Below, piece by piece: positions 26,185 to 34,204 of a stretch of 64,000 bases of DNA. Positions within the stretch are counted from its first letter, which is position 1. The number at the start of each line of letters is the position of its first letter. A program made the translations under genes and the position numbers. Where the stretch lies: contig JAXMBS010000002.1 of assembly GCA_046349775.1 (NCBI GenBank), positions 124,001 through 188,000 of the forward strand, written 5' to 3'. The notes beneath the pieces are model-generated. The model was not told the origin of the DNA and did not search any database. It saw only the letters and a list, made by a program, of their open reading frames with translations. The DNA comes from JAEUIG01 sp046349775. GTDB lineage: Bacteria > Planctomycetota > Planctomycetia > Planctomycetales > Planctomycetaceae.

Positions 26185-28066
26185 CTACTGCTGTCCCTGC
26201 CTCAATTTCTGGCCTAAAGAGGTTTTTCCGGCCTGCAGATCGTAGGTTGCCTCCTGGACGCGCTGCTGTCGGCGGGCCAGATCGCGGAGCAGATTCTGAT
26301 TGTCCGGGTCGGCCGCCTGCTCCCCTTCGACGTTCAGCCCAATCTGCCGCGTCAGACGATTGATCTGGTTCTGCAGGGAACGAATCATTTTCAGTTCAGC
26401 CAGCGAGTTGACGAGCTGCTGGTCCTGCTCCTGTTGCTGTTGTTGCTGCTGCTGTTGCTGTTGTTGCTTCATTTTCTCCAGCTCCTGCTGCAGCGCCAGG
26501 ATCATTTCGTCCAGCGTTTCGACGATTGTCTGCTCGATGAGCTGTGTCGTCTCGCCGGTGTCGGTCTTGTCCAGCCGCCCGGCCACGATCACCATCGAAT
26601 CCCGCATCTGCTCGACCGCTTCGGGGAACGCGACCGACGAACCTTCCTCTTTCAACAGGATGAGCGCCCGGTCCGCTTCGAGCGCATTCTCGCGCTGATT
26701 GCGGGCGAGATCGGTGGCTTTGGCCGCATGCCGGGACTCGCGGTCCTTCGGGGCGACCTTGTCCAGCCGCTCAGTTTCGGCATTGATCCGTAACTGCACC
26801 CGGAGCATTTCCTGGAACCGGGCCTCCAGCAGGGTGAGCATCATCTCCCGCTCTTCTTCGCGAAGCTGGCGGAGGATTTCCTCGAGGCGGGCCTTCATCT
26901 GTTCGAGCTTCGCGACGGCCGCATCCTGCTTGTCGGAGGCGCCGCCGCGGTTCTGTTGCTGGAGTTCTTCAATCGCCTTCTGCATCTCCTCGATTGCCTG
27001 CTGCAGCTCCTGGCGGCCGGGCGTCTTCTGGGCCTGCTGTTCGGAGTCCTGCTGGCCGCCTGATTCTTGCTGATCGCCGGACTGCTGCTGTCCCAGCGGC
27101 TTCGGCCGAGCGCCGGGCTGCTGCTGTTCTTGTTGACCACTGGGAGACTGGGATCCCTGTTGCGATTCCCCCGGTTGTCCCTCGGATGGTTGACCCCGGG
27201 ATGGCTGTCCCTTCGATGGCTGTCCCTGGGACGGCTGGCCCTTGGATGGCTGTCCCTGGGACGGCTCACTCTCGGCTGGCTGTGGCTTGGAATCTTCCGG
27301 CGTCTTTCCCGGCGGCGACGGCTTGCCGTCCGGCGATGTCTCTGGTTTCTGTTCCTGTTCGCCAGACTGTTTGGGATTTCCCTCGCTGCCGGGTGCTGCC
27401 GACTGCGAGTCGTCGCCGGCCTTGTCTTCCGCTGCTGAGTCGCGTCCCTGCTGCTCTGCGGCGCGTTCCGCGTCGCGGCGATCAATCTTGTCCGCGAGAC
27501 CGCTCGCGTGATCGTTCACGCGCTTGTTGCCCCTGTTCCAGCTTGCCCGGCTCACCCCCCCGTTCGGTCGCAGCACGGGCGTCCTTCTGTTCGCCGATCA
27601 GTTTGCCGGTGTCCTTCAGCAGTCCCTCGAAGAACTCGATGTCCTTCTTGTTCCGGTCGCGGGCATCTTCGCTCTGCAGCAGCTTGAGCAGGTCGGCGAC
27701 CTGGGTCAGCAGTTCGTCCTCGCGCTCCACAGCGTCTCCGAGTTCGTTTCCCTCGGACAGCAGTCGCGCAATGACGCGCATCTGTTCCAGCATCCGTTTT
27801 TCGCGGCTCTCGCTGCGCGTGCGCGTCAGTAGTTCCGCGCGGTCCGGGTCGGTCGGCCGCATCAGCTCGCCAAGTTCCAGCAGCTTTTGCTCGAAGCGCT
27901 CGTAGTCGCGCTGAATCTGCTGGACCTGCTGGCTGAGGTTCAGCGGCGTCGCCGCCGGATCCGCGGCGTCTGCGGGTGTACCGCGCTCCTGTGCGGCGGC
28001 CGGCGCCGTCACAGCGGCGACGGCCAGAATCAGTCCGATGAGGCTGCTCACCGTGATGGACTGCAT
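26185..28066 (-). CDS. Secreted coiled-coil, Gln-rich protein split by a probable frameshift
   Basis: Two frames that overlap at 27482-27576 read naturally as one protein of about 625 residues. The first (from ATG 28066) has a signal peptide and long charged helices (RDYERFEQKLLELGELMRP). It ends soon after KLEQGQQ. The second continues with HASGLADKIDRRDAERAAEQQ and has no signal peptide. A low-complexity Ser/Gln/Pro section follows, with GQPS repeats, and then a long coiled coil with a polyglutamine stretch. One indel in about 27500-27540 would join them. Two separate overlapping genes, or programmed frameshifting, are the alternatives. The ATG lies one base beyond the stop of the gene upstream, so the two are co-translated. 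A structural periplasmic role is plausible. Confidence 0.72.
26417..26469. repeat. Trinucleotide CTG/TTG tract encoding polyglutamine
   Basis: An almost pure run of CTG and TTG triplets on the plus strand (CAG/CAA on the coding strand) encodes twelve consecutive Gln followed by Glu-Gln-Asp-Gln-Gln. The mixed codons argue against recent slippage. Confidence 0.8.
27174..27270. repeat. 15-bp tandem repeats encoding GQPS(K/Q/R)
   Basis: About seven copies of a 15-base unit, in alternating versions (GGCTGTCCCTTCGAT and GGCTGTCCCTGGGAC), encode a GQPSx linker in the coiled-coil protein. Confidence 0.75.
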
Positions 28067-28067
28067 G

Positions 28068-30539
28068 TCATTTGCCCTCGATGCCGAGGTTGTCGAACAA
28101 CTGGCGTTCGCGCTCCTGCTGCGTCTGATCGCGGTTCTGTTTCAACCGTTTTTCGATGCCCTGCAGCATCTTGATCATCTCGTCGAAGTCCTCCCGCTCG
28201 CGCATGTTCGCCAGCACGGCGTCCATCCGCAAAATCAGGCCCTCCGCCGACGTGATCGAGTTCGCAATCGCCGAAGACGGATCCGCCTGATTGGCGTTCG
28301 CAAGTCCGAACAGCCCCAGCCGCTGGTGCAGTTCCGGGTAGCTTTCCTCATTGATGGCGTGCAGCGGCGCCAGGATGCGCCGGTCGATCCGTTCCAGCTT
28401 CAGACTGCTATCAACACGGTTGTTGACCATCTCCTCGCGGATGTCGGTGAAACCGATTTCGACGGCCCGGCACTCGGAACTGGTCTTCCCGATCGCCTGC
28501 AGCGAACGTTCTGCCGACGCAGTGATCGCCAGCCCCAGCCGGCGGATTTCTTCCTGCCGCTTGTCGCGCTCGACCGGCGCCGCGGATTCCGTCGCCAGCC
28601 GCACGCGCTCCTGATGCTGCTTCAAATGCGCGGCCAGGTCGTCCCGGACTTCCTGCACTTCCCGGCGAATCTGCTCGAAACGCAACCGCAGATTCAGTTC
28701 CTTGTCATACAGCTGCGTCAGCAACTCTTCCGGCGTGACGATCGTGAACGTGAACGCCTCGCCGCGACTGGTGTGCGGACCATTCAGATTGTCTCCGTCG
28801 TCGGCCGCGATGGTCAATGTCAGTTGCTGATCGACCTTGAGATCCAGCGGCTGCAGCGTAAACCGCTCGCGGTGCTCCGGCAGCGATTCTCCGAGTGTAA
28901 AGTCCTTCTGGCCGGCTGGACCGGTGGACAGGGCGCGCGGCGTCGAGTCGGGCGCTCCATCCACCTGATACTCGAATCGCGCCTCGGCGACGCCGTAGTC
29001 GTCTCGAATCCGGCCGACGATCGGGATTTCGGCGAGTCGCGTCACGGAAGAGCCGACTCCGCTGCGGCGCGTCTCGACAATCGGCGGCTCATCCGCAACG
29101 CCGTGGAGCGTGAGCAGCACCGGATCGGCAGTGACGATCTCGTCGGCGTCTTCAAGATAGATCTGCAGCGTCGTGTCCGGCGGAACGGGGATCGCAGTGA
29201 AGTCGGCGGACAGCGAGGGCAATGCGGTCAAGGCCTTGCTCGCTAACAGAAGCGGCACACGGAACGACAGGCCGTCGTCGGTCCACCAGGCGCTGCTGAC
29301 GCTGGCGGGGATCTTGATCTGCCGCGCAGGGGAAGTGGCCGGCCGACCATCGGCGGATTGCGGATGCACCGTGAGCGTCGCATCTGCGGTCGGCGTCCGC
29401 CGACCGCTGGAGAACTCCAGGTCGAAGTGCGCGCAGCGCAGCTGCACCGCGACCAGCGGCTTATTGGCCCTGGCCCGGATTGCGAGCATGGTTTCCACCG
29501 GCAGTGAGACCTGCGCGCCTTCGACTTTGCGGACGCGATCGGAGATGGCGTCCAGGCCGGTGTAGTCCGGGTAGTCGCACTCGAGGACGATCTCGTCGAT
29601 CTGCGGCGGATCCACGACGACGACGCGGTACGGAGTCCGGTTGATAAAGTCGCCGCCGGAGACCCACAACTCGTGCTCGTCGATCACACGGCCCAGCGTA
29701 TGACGGAACCGGCGGTCGCCGGACTGCGACATCGCCACGCTGCCGCGCGATTCGCCGCTGTCGAGGACGGCATAAGTGAGCGTCACCATGTCCGGGAGCC
29801 GGCGGCCTTCCGGGACATCCGCCACCAGCGTGAGGTCGGCGCCGCGCGGATGCTTGTATCCCGTCGCGGGGATCTCTTTCAGCCGATCGCCCGGTTGCGC
29901 CAACGCGCGGACGGTCATGGCGCTCTGGCGGTACGGTTCCCAGTAGTCGTCGCGGAGCAGGACGAACGCGTTGAACCAGCGTTCCATGGCGTCCGCGCGG
30001 ATCGCGCCAAAACCGGCGACCGTTGCCAGCAGCACCAGTCCGCCGATCAGCCAGCGGAACATCGGGCGCCGATCGAACACCGCCTCCAGATCCAGGTTCT
30101 TGGCCGACAGGGCCGCGTCGGCGATGGTTCGTTGCAGCATAGCGCCGCCGAGTTCGCCCGGCGCACTTTCCCCGCGACCGGCCAGTTCGACCGCCGTGAT
30201 GAGCCGGTCGCCGAGTTGTGGAAACTGGCGTTCGAGGACCAGCGCGAGTGCACGGGCGCGGAATCGACGCAGCGAGCGCACCAGCACCCACACGATCACC
30301 GCAGCGATGAGGGCTGAGATCGCCGCCACCGCGCACAACGTGCGGAACCAGCCCGGCAACTCCAGCTTGCGGACGGCAAAGTGCGCAACGTCGAGCGAGA
30401 GGGTGAGCCAGAACGCCAGGCACAGCAGGGCAACGACGGCGCTGGTGCCCTCGATCAGCACGTACTTGCGGATTCGCTGCCGCAGGCCGTCGAGGACGTC
30501 GCGAATTTCACGCGGCAGTTCGAGCGGTGCGTCGGTCAT
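28068..30539 (-). CDS. Large membrane protein, DUF4175-like layout
   Basis: The 823-residue protein starts with a short cytoplasmic segment. Two transmembrane helices follow (SAVVALLCLAFWLTLSLDVA and LCAVAAISALIAAVIVWVLV), then an Arg-rich stretch and a third helix (LIGGLVLLATVAGFGAI). A long beta-rich ectodomain is next (residues 190-580; IPVPPDTTLQIYLEDADEI, RIRDDYGVAEARFEYQV). The last 240 residues are charged coiled coil. This plan resembles DUF4175/TIGR02302-type proteins, although no direct family match can be proved by eye. It is the first gene of the minus-strand run and is followed after one base by the coiled-coil gene. A membrane platform for the secreted coiled-coil partners is a reasonable inference. 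Confidence 0.8.
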   Translation of the reverse strand: MTDAPLELPREIRDVLDGLRQRIRKYVLIEGTSAVVALLCLAFWLTLSLDVAHFAVRKLELPGWFRTLCAVAAISALIAAVIVWVLVRSLRRFRARALALVLERQFPQLGDRLITAVELAGRGESAPGELGGAMLQRTIADAALSAKNLDLEAVFDRRPMFRWLIGGLVLLATVAGFGAIRADAMERWFNAFVLLRDDYWEPYRQSAMTVRALAQPGDRLKEIPATGYKHPRGADLTLVADVPEGRRLPDMVTLTYAVLDSGESRGSVAMSQSGDRRFRHTLGRVIDEHELWVSGGDFINRTPYRVVVVDPPQIDEIVLECDYPDYTGLDAISDRVRKVEGAQVSLPVETMLAIRARANKPLVAVQLRCAHFDLEFSSGRRTPTADATLTVHPQSADGRPATSPARQIKIPASVSSAWWTDDGLSFRVPLLLASKALTALPSLSADFTAIPVPPDTTLQIYLEDADEIVTADPVLLTLHGVADEPPIVETRRSGVGSSVTRLAEIPIVGRIRDDYGVAEARFEYQVDGAPDSTPRALSTGPAGQKDFTLGESLPEHRERFTLQPLDLKVDQQLTLTIAADDGDNLNGPHTSRGEAFTFTIVTPEELLTQLYDKELNLRLRFEQIRREVQEVRDDLAAHLKQHQERVRLATESAAPVERDKRQEEIRRLGLAITASAERSLQAIGKTSSECRAVEIGFTDIREEMVNNRVDSSLKLERIDRRILAPLHAINEESYPELHQRLGLFGLANANQADPSSAIANSITSAEGLILRMDAVLANMREREDFDEMIKMLQGIEKRLKQNRDQTQQERERQLFDNLGIEGK

Positions 30540-30856
30540 CGGCGGCAGCCATTCCTGCGCGGGGCGAACACTGCGTCACCGAACCACCGGGCCGGATCCG
30601 CGCCGCACTGGCTGAGACGCGATGTCCGCACGCAAAGTTCCCGCGGACCTGATTGTAGCAGATCGCCGACGAGGGACAGGTCGATGCCGCCCGGAAGGTC
30701 CGGTTCGCGTATTCGCCCGAAATGCCACGGGTTGTAAGTCGCTGTCGGCATCGTCCCCGCAGACTGCCGCGAACGCAGACAGGCTGCCACCCCGAAGAAA
30801 CTGGCTGCAATCGGCACCTATCCCAAAATGATGCCGAGTCACTTAGAATTCCCCGG
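30540..30856. other. Divergent spacer, no feature recognised
   Basis: The region between the large membrane protein and the PTPS gene was inspected for a preQ1-type riboswitch because the downstream gene is QueD-like. No matching motif was found, and no ORF has coding character. Confidence 0.4.
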
Positions 30857-31267
30857 ATGTACCGGCTGACTCAGGAAATCGATTTCTGCTACGGGCACCG
30901 CCTGCTGAATTACGGCGGCAAGTGCCGGCATCTCCACGGTCACAACGGAAAGGCGGTGATCGTCCTGGAGGGGGAACAGCTCGACGAGCGCGGCATGCTG
31001 GTCGACTTCTCCGATATCAAGTCCTCGCTGCGGCGATGGATCGAGGAGCACCTCGACCACCGGATGATCCTTTGCCGGGACGATCCGGCCGTGGCGAAAT
31101 TGCAGGAACTCGGCGAACCGCTGTACCTCATCGACCGCAATCCGACGGCCGAGAACATCGCCCGGATGATCTATGAGCGCGCCCGGGAATGCGGTTTTCC
31201 GGTGATCGAGGTCGCATTATGGGAGACGGTCCGCTCGTGCGCCACGTACCGTCCGCGTTCGTCATAG
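30857..31267 (+). CDS. 6-pyruvoyl-tetrahydropterin synthase / QueD-like protein
   Basis: The start at 30857 gives 136 residues, the usual length of QueD (6-carboxytetrahydropterin synthase, queuosine pathway) and related PTPS enzymes. Zinc ligands are His14 (YGHR), His27 and His29 (HLHGH), and Cys23 lies in KCRHLHGH as the catalytic cysteine of the family. DFSDIK, DHRMIL and NPTAENIARMIYE are further conserved segments. The C-terminus VIEVALWETVRSCATYR carries the family Glu. No other queuosine gene is nearby, so a pterin role cannot be excluded. It converges with nadD. Confidence 0.9.
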   Translation: MYRLTQEIDFCYGHRLLNYGGKCRHLHGHNGKAVIVLEGEQLDERGMLVDFSDIKSSLRRWIEEHLDHRMILCRDDPAVAKLQELGEPLYLIDRNPTAENIARMIYERARECGFPVIEVALWETVRSCATYRPRSS

Positions 31268-31297
31268 CTCCCACGAATCGTCGGGGGCCATCACTTC

Positions 31298-31894
31298 TCA
31301 CTGATACAGCCCGTGCTGGGCGATGTACGCCTCGACGGCGCGCGGCGTCATGAACCGGATCGATCGTCCGGCGCCGACGCGGCTCCGAATGTCCGTCGCG
31401 GACAGGTCAACCGCCGGCATCGCGACGTGCATCAGCCGCCGTTCACCGGTGGCGCCGAAGCGACGACGAAATCCAGTCAGCTCCGCCGGCGTCCGCCCGC
31501 GATTAATGGCAATCAGCGTGGCCAGTTCCAGAATCCGATCCGGCTCGCGCCAAGTCTCAAAATCCGCCACGGAGTCGGCGCCGAGGATCAGGAACAGCTC
31601 GCGAGCGGGATCGGCCGAGTGAACGTCCGCCAGCGTGTCGACGGTGAAGCTCGGCCCCGTTCGTTCGAGTTCGCGGCGGTCGACGCGATAATGCGGCTGG
31701 CCGGCGACGGCGAGTTCCAGCATTTCCGCACGAGCGAGTCCCGCTGAGATCGGATGCCCCTGTTTGTGCGGCGGTGCAGCCGCCGGAATGAACCAGACCT
31801 GGTCCAGTTCGCACTGCTCACGGCACTGCTCGGCCGCCAGCAGATGGCCGTAGTGCACCGGATCGAACGTCCCGCCGTAGATGCCCAAGCGCAT
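31298..31894 (-). CDS. nadD: Nicotinate-nucleotide adenylyltransferase
   Basis: NadD converts nicotinate mononucleotide and ATP to deamido-NAD. The start at 31894 gives 198 residues and places the nucleotidyltransferase motif GGTFDPVHYGH at residue 7, as expected. An upstream ORF extension to 31981 was rejected. LDQVWFIPAAAPPHKQ, LILGADSVADFETWREPDRI and the C-terminal ATP-binding motif LSATDIRSRV are all present. The protein ends YIAQHGLYQ, typical for the family. It lies tail to tail with the PTPS gene. Confidence 0.94.
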   Translation of the reverse strand: MRLGIYGGTFDPVHYGHLLAAEQCREQCELDQVWFIPAAAPPHKQGHPISAGLARAEMLELAVAGQPHYRVDRRELERTGPSFTVDTLADVHSADPARELFLILGADSVADFETWREPDRILELATLIAINRGRTPAELTGFRRRFGATGERRLMHVAMPAVDLSATDIRSRVGAGRSIRFMTPRAVEAYIAQHGLYQ

Positions 31895-32346
31895 GTCGTG
31901 ACGTCTGCCAGCCGAAGTGATGCGATACCGTTGGAATCCTGGCGAACTCTGGTCCTGACTCGAATGTCGCTCGTCGAGCAACGGGCCTTTATTCGTCCAT
32001 CAGCGTTGTACCGCAGACGCGACCTCCTGCAACGCCGGATCACCGGGCAATTCTCCATGTTCCCAGAGCGACGAAGCCTCCATGGTCCTCAAACGTCGAA
32101 GACAACGGAAGGGGGCACGTGGCACAACGGCGTGGAAGCCAGTCGAACGTCGCGCAGGGCGAACGAATTCTGGCAGGCCAGCGTGGCCCCCTGCAATGGA
32201 CGACGCTCCGATCGGAGAGCGACGTTGCACCGCGGGAATCCATGGCTTGGGGGCGAAAGCGGCCGCTGATTTGCGGTCGCTGCCGAGGGACGGCACTCCG
32301 CCAATGCGCCAGAAGGTGTCGCGGAGACTCCCAACTGACAACAGAT
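31895..32346. other. Spacer upstream of nadD, no feature recognised
   Basis: Several short frames are open here but none has a recognisable product or a ribosome-binding site. A partial inverted pair (AAGCGGCCGC and GCGGTCGC near 32258-32280) is the only structure noted. Confidence 0.35.
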
Positions 32347-33773
32347 TCAGCCCGGAATGGCGCCTCCGGCCGTCACCGAACTCAGCCGGGAAAACATCGG
32401 ATCCCCCCGATTCTGGCCGATGACCGCCCAGCCGGCTTCGCGAAATGCACGCTGGATGTACTGCCGATGCCCGGCCACGTCCTCCCGGGCATCCGACATC
32501 CGCATGGCCTCGCTCAGGCGAATGACCGTCGCCGCCGACGACACGTGCAGGTAATTGCACATGCATGCAGCCGCGGCGGCTCCGGCACGCCGATCGGAAT
32601 CTTGAACGCTTCCGTGTTGGACAGGTCCACCGGTCCCGTATCGCTCACCGAGGCCGCGCGGGCGGTCGGCGTAGACGGTGCATCCGCCTTCTTAGGCTGA
32701 GACGCAAACGGCTTCAGCGGAGCACTGAACGAGCCGGCCGTCGTAGGACCACCCGTTTTCGTCGGCGTTGCCGCCGGAACGGGGGGCCGCAACCGCCGGA
32801 ATTGCCGCCGCGTTCGCGACCAGACGCTTTTGTAAGCCGTCTGCAACTCCGTCAACAGGCCCCGGAAAATGACCTCCGCCGCGAACGGCTCGACCCACGT
32901 CGTCAGCAGCGCCGACTTCTTGTCCAGACCGGTCTGCAGCACGCGTCCCCGAACGATCGTGTCCTTGTCGGTGGCGCCCTCCCACCCCTCGGCGGCCAAC
33001 TGGACGAATCGCGTAAGTTCCGGCTCGGTCAAGGGCGTCCTGCGCAGGGTAGAGAGGAACTCGATCATCGCGGTCGTATCGCCGCTGTCGATCGTCTCCA
33101 CGACTTTGGGATGTGCGGCTGAAATGCGTTGCAGATGACGGTACGCCTCCGCGAGGTCGAGCAGCGTCGCGCTGCACTTGAGCAACTTGTTTCGGTCGCA
33201 GCGCAGCAGAGAATTGAGTTCGGTGCGGATCGTGGCGGCAATTAAGTTGCCGTAGCTTGCGGAGGACGCCTGTTGCAACGGGCGTTCGGTGTTCAACAGC
33301 TCCTGGATGCCGCCGGGAAATTTCTGCGGGTTGTCGCGCACCAGCCTGGCCAGTTTCGTCCGTGTGTCGTCCCGCACGGGAATCGGCCGAGGCAATTCTC
33401 GCAGCGAGCCGTCCGGGCCAACGTCCTTGCTCAGCACGAATCGCTGGGTGAACCCGCCGTGCTTCTCGAATTGTTCGCGGCGCACCCTGGCGAGGTCGGC
33501 AAAGAACTTCAGATCCGACGGCGGCAAGGCATCAACCGTCTGCTGGAACTGGTGCCAGAGCTCGGATGAGAGCGGTTCGTGCGCGAACGCTTCAAACGAC
33601 TCTGTCAGGGCGGAAAGCGTATCGGGAGTGCAGAGTGTCGCCGACGGCGACTGGTCGGACACGCGCTGGCAGCTGTCATGGCGGAATCTTGCCGAGTTCA
33701 GAATTGAACATGGCCCGAACCTCAGCCCGCCGAGGTGAGACTTGAGTTTACGGAGCACGGATTCCGTCGGCAA
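32347..33773 (-). CDS. Hypothetical protein, probably frameshifted near its 3' end
   Basis: The gene is not recognised. The first frame (33773 to 32514) encodes a mostly helical protein (FQQTVDALPPSDLKFFADLA, LLRCDRNKLLKCSATLLDLAEAYRHLQ) followed by a Pro/Thr/Ala-rich linker. It then loses sense and ends in an Arg run. The second frame (32562 to 32347) takes over with YLHVSSAATVIRLSEAMRMSDAREDVAGHRQYIQRAF, a well-formed helical end. One indel near 32555-32565 would join the two into about 475 residues. If the frames are real as they stand, two overlapping genes would be present. No signal peptide is obvious. The first start codon is uncertain. Confidence 0.55.
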
Positions 33774-34060
33774 CCGTGACAGGCCGCGATATTGGAGTCG
33801 GGTCGCGTCTTAACCTGAATTTCTCTGGCGCGGCTGGGCGGCACTGCCGCGAAAGAACCAGAGCGCGCCCATAACGCCACTGAGAGTGCTGTGAAGACGG
33901 CATAGCCAATCACAAGCGAACGCAGGAACGATACCCAGCCCTCAAACGATGTCCAGATTGCCACGATCCCAAGAACCACACCGACGATCGAACCGGCGAT
34001 CATCCGGTTGGCAAATCTGACCGTTTCCAGACGTGAACGCTCGGCCTCTTCACGGGTCAT
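33722..34060 (-). CDS. Small two-helix membrane protein
   Basis: From the ATG at 34060 the frame encodes 112 residues. A charged N-terminus (MTREEAERSRLETVRFANR) is followed by two hydrophobic helices (MIAGSIVGVVLGIVAIWTSF and SLVIGYAVFTALSVALW) and a polar tail. The longer frame to 34183 reads through the hairpin after rpoC and was not used. The ribosome-binding site is weak, so the gene is plausible rather than certain. It overlaps the start of the hypothetical gene downstream by about 50 bases. Confidence 0.5.
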   Translation of the reverse strand: MTREEAERSRLETVRFANRMIAGSIVGVVLGIVAIWTSFEGWVSFLRSLVIGYAVFTALSVALWARSGSFAAVPPSRAREIQVKTRPDSNIAACHGCRRNPCSVNSSLTSAG

Positions 34061-34087
34061 TTCAGCGATGTCCGCATTGAGCCACAG

Positions 34088-34118
34088 GCATGAAACACCC
34101 CGCCAGTTCGGCAGGGTG
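34088..34118 (-). terminator. Hairpin after rpoC, possible operon terminator
   Basis: On the minus strand AACACCCTGCC pairs with GGCGGGGTGTT (one G-U) around GAACT, followed by a short TTTC. It lies about 100 bases after the corrected rpoC stop. The U tract is short, so the terminator call is moderate. Confidence 0.55.
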
Positions 34119-34204
34119 TTCGAGTCTCGAGTCGGCAGTGGCGAGCCGGGAAGCGTCGGCTCCCGGGTCGTACGGGCTGACACCGCGTCGCTCGCAGGAC
34201 AACT

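Noticed and set aside
26417..26469. CAG/CAA tract considered as a slippage-prone phase-variation site
   Set aside because: A triplet tract keeps the frame and uses mixed codons, so phase variation is unlikely.
30540..30856. preQ1 riboswitch ahead of the QueD-like gene
   Set aside because: No matching stem-loop with an A-rich tail was found.
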